Positions 1 through 12,700 of a DNA stretch of 64,000 bases are shown here, in pieces (position 1 is the first letter of the stretch; each line of letters opens with the position of its first letter). The position numbers were made by a program, and so were the translations under genes. The notes beneath the pieces are model-generated. The model saw nothing but the letters and a program-made list of their open reading frames with translations. It made no database searches and was not told the origin of the DNA. The stretch comes from Rotaria socialis (taxonomy: Eukaryota; Rotifera; Eurotatoria; Philodinida; Philodinidae), in NCBI GenBank assembly GCA_905331475.1, contig CAJNYU010001530.1, positions 1-64,000 of the forward strand, written 5' to 3'.

Positions 1-35
1 CTTAGCACCTTAGTTAATTACAATTAAATCAAAAT

Positions 36-1764
36 TTGAGAAACACAACAAACAAAGGAAACTCACAGCGTCAGATGCACTTTTATAACAATAATCGTAT
101 GTCTCAAAATAATACACAAGGCTCACCATCAACATTCAAAAGGCATCTAACGAATCATAGTACACTTGGGGATGATGCTAGATACGTAAACAATAAAAGA
201 CAACGTCAAAATAGTCAGGACAACATCGACAAAGTCTATGATAATGACGAACGGTTCGACGAATGGACTGATCCGAATATTCACAATTCCATTAGTTTTA
301 ATGATAATCAAGATGACAACGATAATAATCAAACGCATATTTCCAACCAGGCTGTCAACTATGCAACCGATTGCCATTTTCCACCGATCAAAATCATATG
401 CACACCTAAAATACAAAATCAAAATGGAGCTTATTTCGTACAAACACTAATAAAACACATTGAAAAGAAATTTAAGAACGAAAACCCCACATGCAAGAAA
501 CTATTAGCTTTTGATGCATGGTGGGTAAATGCAGAAGGTGATATGATGGTTCTAACGAAATGTATGGAAATATTCATTCATTTATGTATACTGGTGAATT
601 ATCCACAGGAAATTAATAATATAAAAATTGAACCCCCAACTTCCAAAATATTTACCACCACCTTTCTCTGTATTGATTAAATTTGTTTACAATCATATTT
701 CAATAGATGAAATTCGACAAGAAGTAAAAGGTAAATATTTTTCTCAATATTCATGCAATGAATTAATTGAAACTAAAACAAATCGAACAAGACATGTTAG
801 AATTGACTTTACGAAACGAAAAGACTACAACACTATACTCAACAATGGACAAATATCATTTTGTAGTCAACTTTATACAGTGAGTGAATTTCTTGAAGTT
901 CCGAAATTATTGATCTGCTCAAAATGTAACTCTCCTGGACACATGAAAAAGCAATTCCAGAGTAAGTATGATCGTTGTCGTCGTTGTGGAGGGGACAGGA
1001 CAATCGGCGATCATGTTGAGTGTTCAATAAAATGTCATCATTGCAGTGGTGAACATTTATCTACAGATTATAAATGCCCAATTCTTGCTGATTATCGATT
1101 TGAACTTGTTAAAGAACTAAAACGTCATCCTGAACGTCTACCTGAACATGTACAACTATTTATACCAGTACAATGTCGGGATAGGAATGACCGTTCTCAT
1201 GTTATTACAAATTATCAAAAAAATGAACAAAAAAGTAGAGCAACATATAATTCAGCATTTAACATGAATACTCATTCTTGGCCTCAACTTAACTCTAATT
1301 CACGCACAGTTAGCAATGAAACGTTATTTACGCAAAAACTTGACGAGGAAATTAAATCGATACGGGAAGATTTCAAAAAAGAATTAAACAAACTGAACGC
1401 AAAATATGAAAATCAAACAAATATTTTTCGAGATCGATGGCATCTAGTTGCTCAACAAATTAAAACACAAAATGAAATGATTAATAACATATCGACTACA
1501 ACTCTATCATGTATTATGCCAATGGGAATAGATCTACTTAGAACTACATCGGAAGTTTTAAAATCACTTCGCAACAACGAACAAAACGAAGAGACAAAAA
1601 ACAAACTTAATGATTCTGCTGAACAATTACGATTACATATGAATAAATTTTCCGAACACTTCCATATATTACAACAGTATCAAGAGAAGATTTCTTTATT
1701 AATGGATAAACAAACAACATCTTTAATTGGAGCAATTAATACATTATCATATATAAATGAATAG
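36..1764 (+). pseudogene. Non-LTR retrotransposon ORF1 (gag-like, zinc knuckles), frameshifted
   Basis: The first ORF of a LINE-type element; such proteins bind element RNA. It reads in one frame from 36 to 680 and in another from about 628 to 1764, so a frameshift lies near 628-645 where a Pro-rich segment continues in the new frame. The second part carries a run of CCHC-type knuckles around nt 915-1080. The first starts CSKCNSPGH but has Phe where the last Cys should be; CRRCGGD and CHHCSGEH follow with their own His and Cys. A Gln/Lys/Glu-rich, probably coiled-coil tail follows. The stop overlaps the next ORF's ATG (ATGAATAG at 1757-1764), a usual arrangement in these elements. The frameshift and lost Cys make it a dead copy. 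Confidence 0.8.
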
Positions 1765-4764
1765 TCAAAGAACAAGATACACCGATCCATATATTGAAAA
1801 TAGCAACATCGACAAGTTTCAAAGTACTATAAAAGACAAAAAGATTCTTAATGAAATATGTAACGAGTGGAACGATAGAATGTCTGATTTTGATATATGC
1901 AAACAGTGGAAAAAAGAGAGACCTACGATAGAATATCAAGCTTTAAACCTACTTCTTTTTAATATCCAATGTCTAAGTACCCATATTGCTGACCTCGATT
2001 TTATAGTATCAACATATATTCCTCAAATCTGTATTCTAACAGGTGTCGGTTCAAAAATAAAAAATCCCCCCAATATTCCCTTATATAATTGGATATGCCA
2101 AGAAGGTACTAACGCTTTTGGTGGAGTTGCCATTATTATTCACAATTCGCTGAAAACAAAAACAATTGTACAAGCACCAAACTTTATTCTAATTGAATTA
2201 ACGGTTCTATCCGAATCTATACTAATCAGCGCTACCTATATCCCAACAGGTAGTAGTGTTCCATTTAACTTACTTGAGACGCATGTATCCAAAAACTTCT
2301 ATATATTCGGTGATTATAATGCTAAACATTCGCAATGGTGGTGTAATACAAATAATTCAAGTGTAAATGACTTGAAATCCTGGCTCGATGAAAAAGGTTA
2401 TCAACTAATTGCATCTATTAAACCAACATCAAAACGATCAGATGCAGTTATTGATTTTGGGATCACCAATGATGCTACAAGATGGCGATCGGAAGCAATA
2501 ATAGAAGGAACATCGGATCACTACCCGGTATATTTTGAAGCTCCATTCTCAGTATCTGAAAAGGGATACTTCAAGAAGACAAATTGGAATATTTACCATT
2601 TTTTTCTACAAAATATATGCGAATACCTAAACGTTGTTGTCTACAATTTGGATGCTGAGGATTTCTTTTATCTATTTGCTCTATTACTTTCTTCATTATC
2701 CGATCGTGTAAGTGAATTTCTACCGGTAACAAAATACAGATCTCCATGCACTGGGGAAAAAAATAGCACCACACGGAACCATTTTTGAAACGAATTCTAA
2801 ACCTTCAAAAAGGTTTCGTAAAACCCCAAGATAGTCTCAAAATGATTATCAAGAGTCCAGGAAACTTTTTCGAAGGTTTTGTGGAAAACCTACGAAACCT
2901 AAAAAGGTTCAGAATTCGTTTCACATCTCGAAACCATTTTTAAGTTCAGTGAGAGAAATCGAAACCTTTTATGAGTTTCGCACTGAAGACGAAACCCTTT
3001 TGGTTCCGTGTGGTGCTATTTTTTTTTCAGTGTGGCCACCATACATAGTTACACTGGCAAAGAAACAAAACAAATTACGTAAAAAATATCGAAAAACGAG
3101 GGTGTTAAAAGATCTGGAAGAATATATTCATTGGAAAAAGGTATACGCTGACGAAAGATGGTTATATCAACAAAAACAAACAGAAAATCAATTAGCTTGG
3201 ATTGCTCAAGGAAATAATATCTGGAAATTAGTACATCCTATTTTCCATCTCTATTCGCCCGCATTAAGCGGACTTACTACCAATGAAGGTATAATAAAAG
3301 ATCCTCAAATGATTGTTGATACTTTAGCGGGCCATTATGAAAAAGATTTCGAAACTCCAACTCATGATTATGGAATTTTGGCACATGTAGAAGCAATAGA
3401 AGCATACACAAATATCTCATATCTACCAAATATTCTCCTGGAACAAATCTCAATAGAAGAAGTTCATTCGGCCTTGAAACGTACACAAAATAAAAAATCG
3501 ACTGATTGTGATGGAATATCGTCTTTTCATCTGAAACAAATACCCGAAGAGTTTATAAAGATAATTACCATTAGGTTTAATAAAATGGCGGAAACAGGCA
3601 TCTACCTAAAACGTAGTAAACACGCCAAAGTCATTTGCATTTCCAAGAAAGGTATGTATCCTACAGTAAACAAGTTAAGACCAATTTCACTTATATCAAA
3701 TATTGGTAAATTATTCGAAAAAATTATTCACAAAACGAATTTTGAAATGGTGCAAAGAAAAAGGTATATACATTGGCGAACAGTCTGGTTTCACTCCCGA
3801 GAGGAGACTCCAGACAAGAATCCTGACACTGGTTGAAGATCTACGTTTAACGGTCGCAGCCTGCAACCGACCTGCTCTCGTTATTTTCGTGGATTTTATG
3901 AGCGCATTCGACAGGATATGGCATCCCATGCTCATCAGAAATCTGATAAGACTCGATTGCCCACTTCCAATAATACGATGGATTTTCTTATGGCTACAAG
4001 AACGAACCATGTCAATACATTATGGAAACACTGTGTCTCGCCCTATAAAACTGTACGTTGGAACTCCGCAAGGGTAAGTTCTTGCTGCCACTTTATTTCT
4101 TCTTCATATCCACTATCTCCAGCAATACTTTACTAGCATGGCAACTCATCTTTTTGCAGATGATCTTGCAATCACTATTGTGGGATCAATAGAAATGAAA
4201 TTTTCACATAATATAAATGGGTTTGAAGCGCAAGCCACACGGGCAATGGACATTCTATCACAATACTCATACGATTATATCTTACCTGTAAATATCGATA
4301 AAACAAACGCACTCTTGGTGCATAGTGTAGTGGTACCACAATATCCTGTTATTACATATCGAAGCACTAAAATAAAATTTGTAAAAAAGTTCTAATATTT
4401 GGGTGTTCAAATCGGAACCAAACTGGGTTGGGGCGACTATATATCACATCGAATAAGACGGATAAGAAACATTTACAATGCATTGCGTATTCTTTTCTAT
4501 CGAATTCCACTATCACATGTAAAATTGCGCAGGATTCTATTCCTCGCATTCGCGCTGCCGCATTTCTCTTGGCTGTATTCATGTTGATTCTTTTATACCG
4601 AAAACCAACAACAATATATCGAACATGTGTATATGTCTGGGTTGAGAATAATCTATAGTCTACATAAATGGGATGATGTCACAGTATATATCGTAAATAA
4701 AGAATTAACACTGAGAGACTATCTATATGATTATAGGCAAAAGTTCAATGTACATCTCGATTAA
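1757..4764 (+). pseudogene. Non-LTR retrotransposon ORF2 (APE endonuclease + reverse transcriptase), multiply broken
   Basis: The second LINE ORF. An exonuclease-endonuclease-phosphatase domain runs from about 1950 to 2550 with GDYNAKH and SDHYPV. The expected catalytic Glu of the LTET-type motif reads LTGVG, so that acid is missing. A 284-bp MITE interrupts the frame at 2748/3033. The reverse transcriptase continues from about 3035, with a frameshift near 3730. It carries FVDFMSAFDRIWH (motif A), GTPQG (motif B, followed by TAA at 4075-4077 where Ser is expected) and FADDLA (motif C, about 4153). Further in-frame stops lie at 4393-4395 (before YLGVQIG) and near 4585. The frame ends at TAA 4762-4764. 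Domain order resembles Jockey/CR1-like LINEs; the clade is not resolved. It cannot encode a functional enzyme. Confidence 0.85.
2749..3032. mobile_element. 284-bp fold-back MITE inserted in the LINE ORF2
   Basis: The ends are inverted repeats of about 32 bp. The left begins CACTGGGGAAAAAAATAGCA; the right end, read in reverse complement, begins CACTGAAAAAAAAATAGCA. Both continue into CCACACGGAACCA. A second, inner inverted pair lies at about 2787-2820 and 2891-2922 around GAATTC. A TG dinucleotide stands on each side (2747-2748 and 3033-3034), consistent with a 2-bp target duplication. Removing 286 bp (element plus one TG) reconnects the two ORF2 halves in frame and recreates a Pro-Trp codon pair where LINEs often have a PWW-type motif. 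No coding capacity. The CACTG termini suggest an EnSpm/CACTA-like mobiliser, which is inference. Confidence 0.85.
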
Positions 4765-5390
4765 GCATATGAAGCAACACATTTTCAACAAACATTTACA
4801 GCATATATAATTTCAAAATCACCCGACAAAGGTTAGTATCTTCCAATGGGCCTAAGGAAAAACAATAAATTCTTGAAAAGACTAAGTGAAAAGCAAAACA
4901 TACAAAAATTGATCTAGCTGACTTTTTTTCTATACAAAAAGAACAACATGGATTCTTTAAACGTTCATTCACTCTCACCCACATGTTTGCATATAAATAT
5001 TATATCCTCCCTCCCTAAACATTGTTAAAATGAATTAAGTATTTTTTATATAATCTAACACATTTTTTTCTTTCTTAAACAAGCTACTCCATAGTAATTT
5101 CTAATTTTCCTCTACGCCTGGTAAACGTTTCTCTATTCGCTTGTAACACACTCTTCCTTTCGTTCCTTTTTATTTTTATTTCTTTTCATTATTCTTATCT
5201 GTTCTAGTCTTTTCTTCTCTGCTCATGGGAACATTTTATTTTATTCTATTTCATCTCATTATTTATGTAGAAGTATAAGAATGTCTTCACTCTTGTCAAC
5301 CATAGATGGGACGATAAAGCTCGATATTAAAAAAAAAGATACGATGTAGATGGGTGATACAACTTGTATTTGTATCGGCGCAGCTATGGG
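4765..5390. other. AT-rich stretch, LINE 3' tail and spacer
   Basis: No supported gene. It probably contains the 3' untranslated end of the LINE followed by T-rich spacer (about 5040-5270). I see no clear poly(A) tail or target duplication marking the exact end of the retrotransposon. Confidence 0.4.
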
Positions 5391-5657
5391 TGTTGGCATG
5401 AGTGTGGGTGTGGGGGGGGGGGGTTTGGTGTGGTTCGGCGTGGGGGTGTGACGGGGTGAGGGTGAATTTTGTTTTTTTCCCCCCCCCACGGCCACAACCG
5501 CCCCCGCCCAACCAAACACCCACACACCCAACCACACCCAGGCCCACACCCAGACCCACACGCATACGCACACCCGCACACACAACCACACCCAGACCCA
5601 TACCCATACCCACACGCATACGCACATTCACATTCACACCCACACCCACACCCGCAT
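5391..5657. repeat. Telomere-like inverted array (TGTGGG-type, then CCCACA-type)
   Basis: The left half (about 5395-5465) is G-rich with GTGTGGGTGTGGGG-type runs. The right half (about 5479-5657) is the complementary C-rich sequence, many degenerate CCCACA/CCCACAC units with ACGCAT variants, separated by a short T-rich spacer. TGTGGG is the reported telomeric unit of bdelloid rotifers. The G-strand-then-C-strand order is a tail-to-tail inversion. Open frames across it are low-complexity artefacts, not genes. It lies about 115 bp beyond the stop codon of the NRPS-PKS. Confidence 0.75.
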
Positions 5658-5770
5658 CCTGCAGTGCACTTTTATCTGCATATGAAATACATATCTTTAT
5701 AAAAATGAATGATGCATAAATGATAGAGTTTTTAAGTCATCAGATACACACTATGTATTCCAGCAATCAG

Positions 5771-6706
5771 CTAGCACATCGCAACTAATATACGGCGTTC
5801 GCCACTGAATGCCGCTCGTCCATGAGCAACACGATAGTTATCCAATAAAAGTACGTCACCCCGCTCCCAAGACCATTTCGTTTGATGAGCTTGTAATACA
5901 TGTCTCACATGTGTTAAGTAGTTATCCGGTATAACTTCTCCGTTGTCAGCAAAAAAACAGTTTTTAGGCATGTTCACAGGTGTGAGTCGTGACTCGAGTG
6001 TACGCCGAAGCTCAGGCTGTAAATCGCTCGGATGAAACAGATGAGCATGATTGCACCAAAGCCAGTCGCCCGTCAATGGATGCCTTTTGACAGCCTCCAT
6101 TGAACGTATTGTGCGAAGGCTCCCATCAGGCTGCCAAGAAAATTCGATATGTCTGCTGCAAAGAAACTCTTCCACCTCCTTTCTTGATTCTGTTCGGTAG
6201 GTGTCTTGCCACGATTTTCCTAAGCCTTGACCGAGATTGGGCATATTATGCACGTACAGAATTTTTCGGTTGGCAAAAGCATTACGTATTTTTCGATCAA
6301 TAGATCGGTATATTTCTCGAGAATCTCCAATTGGAGTTTCACCACCACAACCAGGTGCCGGTGGAATTTCTGCAAAGAAAAAAATTTGAGAAGGCATCTC
6401 AGTAGCATATGACATTTCGTTATGCAGAGCCATCTCAACATGCTTTGGATATTCGGTAGATGTGAAGACGTTGCTCATAACATGAGTACGTTTCGAGATA
6501 CCGTCCTTGTAGTCTAGAAATGATTTATGTGTGATTGCGAGTGCTTGAGCGACCTGAGCGAAATGGTTGGCTGTAATTACATCAAAATGGCGGAAAAGAA
6601 GAGCACCATATTCGGTCAATTCGTTCAACAGTTGTGACTTCTTGTGTGTGATAAATTGAAGTAGGGCAGAAAGTGAACGATCATTTACTGAGTGATACAC
6701 TTTGGG
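5771..6706 (-). other. C-terminal TauD/TfdA (SyrP-like) Fe(II)/2-oxoglutarate dioxygenase domain
   Basis: Residues about 4107-4417. The metal-binding His-x-Glu is visible in HNEMSY (about 4200). The distal His and 2-oxoglutarate-binding Arg lie in LDNYRVAHGRAAFSGERR (about 4395-4412). A Gly-rich ETPIGDSR and a WQPDGSLRT segment also fit the family. Members act as hydroxylases on carrier-bound amino acids or on released peptides. Here the domain takes the place normally occupied by a thioesterase, so how the product is released is not evident. Confidence 0.85.
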
Positions 6707-9700
6707 CATACCAGTGCAAATATCGAGAATATAATTACCTGGTGATGCAATCGATGTAGAATTAGCTAATTTCGCCCGTTCTTGTAGTTCGTGAGAGAGT
6801 GTCTCAATCGTTGAATATTTATAAATAATGTCTACTGGAAGTTCATTTTCTAACTGGCGAGATAGTACATCCACCAAAGTGATGGCTTGAAGTGAATCAA
6901 CACCAAGTTGATCGAAAGGTGTAGTAACAGAAAACATGCTCGTACTGTTTCCCATCAAATGTCGTAGGCACTCTATAATTATATTCGTGTAGTCTGATAC
7001 ATCTTTATGACTGATATTGGTTGGTGATACTACTCCAAACGTTTTCTCTACAATAGATTCGAGCATAGACTTCTTCACATGGTCAATTGAAATTATAAGA
7101 AGCGCTTGATTGGTGTTCATGTGGAGTACAGGAACGAGCTGTTCAGTACCAGTAAGAGATACAGAATAATTCTCGAATGCTTTTTGTATTGATTTTCGAA
7201 TAGATGCATCGGTATTCGTACTTGTTCCATAAGCTGCCATTAACAGGCGCCCCATATCCTTAGTCGTGCTTTGCAAACCCAGAGCAGGTGCATAAGCTTC
7301 ATTACCGGAAATACTCGTACTGCACATGAGTAAGGGTCGTATAAATTTTTCATGCACCAAATCGCTATATGACATTTCATTAATGGCAGCCAGACTATGT
7401 CCTAAAAGTGACATGCCAATTATGTCCGAGTTGTCGTTCGTTGACTTATGACTCGTAGTGGAAGAAACTAGTGAATTCAGCAAATCTTGCACTGATTCAC
7501 ACGATGATAGCACAAGGCCACTTGATCCATCAGCCAGCTGTTGTAGTGTTAAACGAGTTACATGATCAGGTAAATCGTTCAATAAACTTTCAGGGAACAG
7601 GTCAATCAAAAGAGTTTCAGGCTTGATCATCTTGTCTTGAATCGCATCGAAGTATAATGCTCGAGTAAAAATCGATGTAGAGAACCCGAGTCGAAGACTA
7701 CAAACATCGATCGCGACTTCTGAATCAAAGTTTGTATTCGAATCGAATTGAATTAATTTGATAGTGGAGCTGCACTCAGTGTTATTTTTTAACTTTCGAA
7801 CTGTCCATGGTGCTCTACTAGAGATCGATTTCGATGAAATGGATGCTTTCAGAGATGAAGTTGTAGTGTAACCAAGTGCGCGAGACATGCATGACGATCT
7901 GCTTTGTGAAAACCAATTCTTGTGAGTCGTTATCTGATGTGTATCTGCGAAGCAAACGACTCGCTTGAATGGATATTTTGGCAGAGAAATATGATGCATA
8001 TGAGAAGAATGAAAAAGAGCCGTCCAATGAATATCTTTGGTTGCCCCATGGGACCATAACGTACCGACGCAATTGAGAACCGAACCGCCACCTTCATTTT
8101 CGAGCAAAGTAGGTGGTGCAATCTTTGAATTCGAATCGATGTTTTGTACAAGTGACAGCAAGTTTTTACCCGGTCCAACCTGAACGAACAATAGTGGTTT
8201 ATCCGAATTCATCAGTAGATTCTCAACAGCAGGACCAAACAAAACGGGCTTTTTCAGATGGGAGATCCAATAGTCGATGCTCGTCATCTCACCAACTTTA
8301 GTCAACATACCAGTCACAGTTGAAACAATAGGAAACGAGGGTTCCTTTAATACAAGGCAGGTCATCCATTTTTCCAGTTTCTCACATGCAGAATTCATGA
8401 ATGACGAATGGAAAGCACTGGCTATCTGAAGATTCTTCATCTTATTTGTAGGATATTGTAAACGAAGTTGCTCTTCCATACGCTTTATGTTGCTATGCGT
8501 ACCCGAAAAAACATACTGATTCTTGCTATTAATAGCGGAGATTTCAACATCAAACTCTCGTTGTAGTAGTTCAACATCCTCATCAATGTGTACAGCAAGC
8601 ATTGAGCCATGTGACGATGGTATGTTTACCGTTACCTCCCAACGATATTCGAGGAAACAAATGGCTTGCTCAAGTGTAAACACTTGTGCAAGACAAGCCG
8701 CCACTAATTCGCCAGTGCTGTGACCAATGAAAAAGTTTGGTTTTACGTTCAATGCAATAAACAAACTTGCTAGAGCATATTCGACGATGAATACAGACAG
8801 TTGCGCGTAGTATTGAATGGATGAGTTAGACAGGGATGAAACTTCTTTTGTTTTCAACAGACTATCAATCACCATTTGTCGAATGGCAGAATTTTGAATG
8901 AAATTGCAACATTGGTCGATGATCTTTGCGCATATGGGATAATTTGTATAGAGATCATAGGCCATGCCAAAAAATTGGGTACCTTGTCCTGGCAGAAGAA
9001 ACACAATATTGATTGGTGTATCATACTGTCTCACATCGTGCTGTGGCACAATAAGTTTCTGTTTCAGTTGTTCAATCGACGACGCCACAATAAAGCCACG
9101 TACATTATAAGTCATACGACCAAAAGCCAATGCATATGCGATACGATCACGTTGAGTCGAATTGAATTTTGACAGATGAGCTGCGAGTCGATGTTTGACT
9201 TGATTCAGTGCATCCGAATCTTTGGCACTGAATACAAAAATCTGTTGACTAGGCATATGACTAAGTTCATTCTTTGTTTTTGGCACAAACTGTTCAAGAA
9301 TAAAATGGGAATTGGTCCCTCCCTGTCCTAGGGTATTGACAGCAGCTCGACGTGGTGATTGCGGCCAATTCACACATGTCGAATTTACTATAAATGGGTG
9401 GTTCAACTGAGCAATGAGCGGACTAAATTGTTGGAAATATACAGTTGGTGGAATCTTGCCACTTTCAAGAATGAGAATAGTTTTGATCAAACTAGCAAGT
9501 GTTCCAGCATGACCAGTATGTCCCACGTTGGTTTTAATTGAACCAAGATAGATTTTTGATGCCGATGTGCTATTGTTATCGTATGCTTTTGTAAGTGCTT
9601 GAACTTCGAGTAGATCACCGAGAGGGATACCAGGTCCGTGTGCTTCAACAAAACCTATCTCATAAGTCGGTCTTTCGATTTGGGCCATTTTAAGCGCTTT

Positions 9701-12700
9701 TTTCATGCATGCAGCTTGCATATCTGGATTAGTGATGGAGAACGAACTCTTTTTGTACCCATCGTTGTTAATAGCATGTCCAATAATCAATGCGCGTATC
9801 GAATAACCGAGAAGAATTGCTTCTTGTAATTTCATTAAGACAATTACACCGGCACCATCACCGCTCACAGCACCATCGGCTCTTGCATCGAATGCACGAC
9901 AATAGCCTGTCTTGGACATGATCATACCTGGCTGATAGTTGTAGCCGGCCTCAAGAGGATAGTCGATACACACGCCAGCCACGAGAGCCACATCACAGTC
10001 GCCTGTTTCAATGCTACGCAATGCGACATGTAAGGCAGTACCAGACGAGGAGCATGCTGTTTGCACTGCCATTGCTGGTCCTGTTAGACCAAGTTTGTAA
10101 GCAACGAATGTTGGTGCACCCTCTGCCATATTACCAATCTCGACGCGCAAAATCGAAGCTGGATCAAGAGTCGTACTTTTAACTGATAACGAGGAATCAC
10201 TATCTATTGTATACGGTTTGAATAAGCCGCAAGTTTCAGCGTACGTATTTCGGAACGTAGAGCCAAAGATGCCAATCGTACCAGAAAAATTTTGTGGCAC
10301 AAGTCCTGCATCCTCCAGTGCTTCATAGGCAGTCTCAAGCATTATCCTATGTTGTGGATCCGTGATGTCAGCATCGCGTTTGGTCATATCGAAAAATATA
10401 TGATCAAAACAATTGGCATTCGGCATCACGCATCGTGCCTGCACATAATTAGGATTGAGCTTGAGCATCTCAGCCATATGTTCTTGTTGACGCAATTCAT
10501 TATGCGAGACGTGTGTACATAGATCAGATCCATTACAAAGAATCGTCCATAGATCTTCAATTGTTTCTACTGTTCCGTATCGAGCCGACATTCCGATGAC
10601 TGCAATGCATTCTTTATCTTCATTCGTAAAACACTGATGTTGAACACGAATGGAAGGGGATATTGTATTCATTGGAACTTGGATGTTTTCATATTGATCT
10701 ATTGTTTTGGATGGAACAATCCATTGAAGTTGACTTTCGATTGTCGTGTACTCGAACAACTTTATAATATCAAGCTTGATATCAAATAAGACTTCGAGCA
10801 TGGCATGTAGCTGAACGACACTAAAAGATGTACCACCCGATTGAAAAAAGTCATCTTGAGGCTTGAAAATTCGGTCGTGTCCAAGAATATGGTGCCAGAC
10901 ATCTTCTATTTTGTTGTACGAAGTTTTTTTCGTTGAAATGATCATATTGTTGTCTTTATCAACGTCAGCGCTCATATTCGGTTTCGGTAAATTATTTCGA
11001 TCGATTTTTCCGCCAACAAGAGGCAGAGTAGCAATTGGTATGACAAACGTAGGAATCATATACTTCGGCAAGTTTTTACTAAGATAATGTTTGATAGCGG
11101 TTGGTGATACAATCTCTGGTTTGACATAAGCCACGATGGTTTGGGCATCCTTAACTATATCACTGCGTACAATAACCACGGCATCGAGTACATCCGGATG
11201 ATTCTTGATATTACTTTCAATCTCAGCTAACTCTATGCGACAACCTTCAATTTTCACTTGATTGTCGTATCGACCAATAAAAACTAAATTACCATCAGAC
11301 AAACGGCGAACGGAATCGCCCGATCGATAGAGAGGACGTTGATCCGTAGTCGAGAAAGGATTCGTAGCAATAAATTTTGCAGCCGTCTGTTCCGGTAAGC
11401 TTAAATAGCCATGGCTGACGCCAAAGCCACCGATCAAGAGCTCACCTTCGTCGACAAGCTCGAGTGTATTTGATCGAACAATGTATATTGGAGTATCCGG
11501 TAAAGCGGTACCAATGGGAACAGATAGTCCATGTGCAATTATATTGTTTAATGCCGGCAATGTGACATAGTACCAAGTTGAAATGCATGTGGTTTCTGTG
11601 GGACCATAGGCATTGACCAACTGTTGAGGTGGTGGTCGACTCTGTAGAAGTACTTGACGCATAAGTTTCGCGTTTGCTCGATCGCCAGCTGACATAACAC
11701 TAATCATGCCAGAGAATGCGCTCGGTACATATTCAGCCATCATATTAAATATTGGAGTTGGAAGATATGCATGGGTAATTTTATCAATTCTGAATAGATC
11801 ACCAAGGAGTTTGGGTTCCACTGTATAAGTATGATCATATACTACAACACTTGCACCATTAAGAAGTGCTGCGTATAGCTCGAGAATATAGCCATCAAAA
11901 CTACAGGAACTGACGTGTGCTACTCGACTGGAAGGTGTAATGCGCAAATAGTCATGCATATGCGTACGTCGAACGACAGCTTGATGCTGAATTCGAATGC
12001 CTTTTGGTTCACCTGTCGTACCCGACGTGAAAATTACGTAGCAAACATCGGTCGGTTTTACTTTCACACATGCATGCAACATTTTGTTGTCTAATTTCAC
12101 CTGATCAAGTGTATTGATGAGAGAACATTCGGTAATGTTGTTATTACTACTGTTTAGAACTTGATATCCATCTACATCACATAGAACCAATTTACATGAT
12201 GCAAGCTCAATCATTTTCAGAATGCGATGTACAGGTAGTGCTGGATCCAGATAGACGTATGTGGCACCTGCTGTGAGCACGCCAAACATCGACGCAACGA
12301 GATCTGCCGAGCGACGCATGCATAAGCCAACAAGAGCACCCGGATGGAGGAAGTATGTCGTTTGAAGGGAGATTGCTACTAACATCGCCTGACGATGAAG
12401 TTGTTCATATGACCATCGTAAGTCTCCCTGAATGATAGCTATTTGGCTTGGATTCCGTTGAACTTGATCAATGAAGCATTCATGAATTGTTAAACCCGAA
12501 CGAATCATATGTAGTTCAGACCAGAGATAACTTTTTGTACAATTAGGTTCCCGAATGACTAGCTCGATTGCTCCTGCATAACATTGCGCTAGTTTTTCAA
12601 TGCTCTTTGTTGATAGAAGGCGAGTATTTGCACGGAATGATATGTCAATTGGTGAACCTTGACCTTTTTCTGACGCATGCATATCAATGTCAGACTTTGT

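Noticed and set aside
147..443. Minus-strand frames within the LINE, NRPS-PKS and receptor genes
   Set aside because: Antisense shadows of real coding sequence with no motifs of their own.
5259..5719. Overlapping open frames on both strands through the GT/CA-rich array
   Set aside because: They translate telomere-like simple repeats in several frames at once; composition, not coding, keeps them open.
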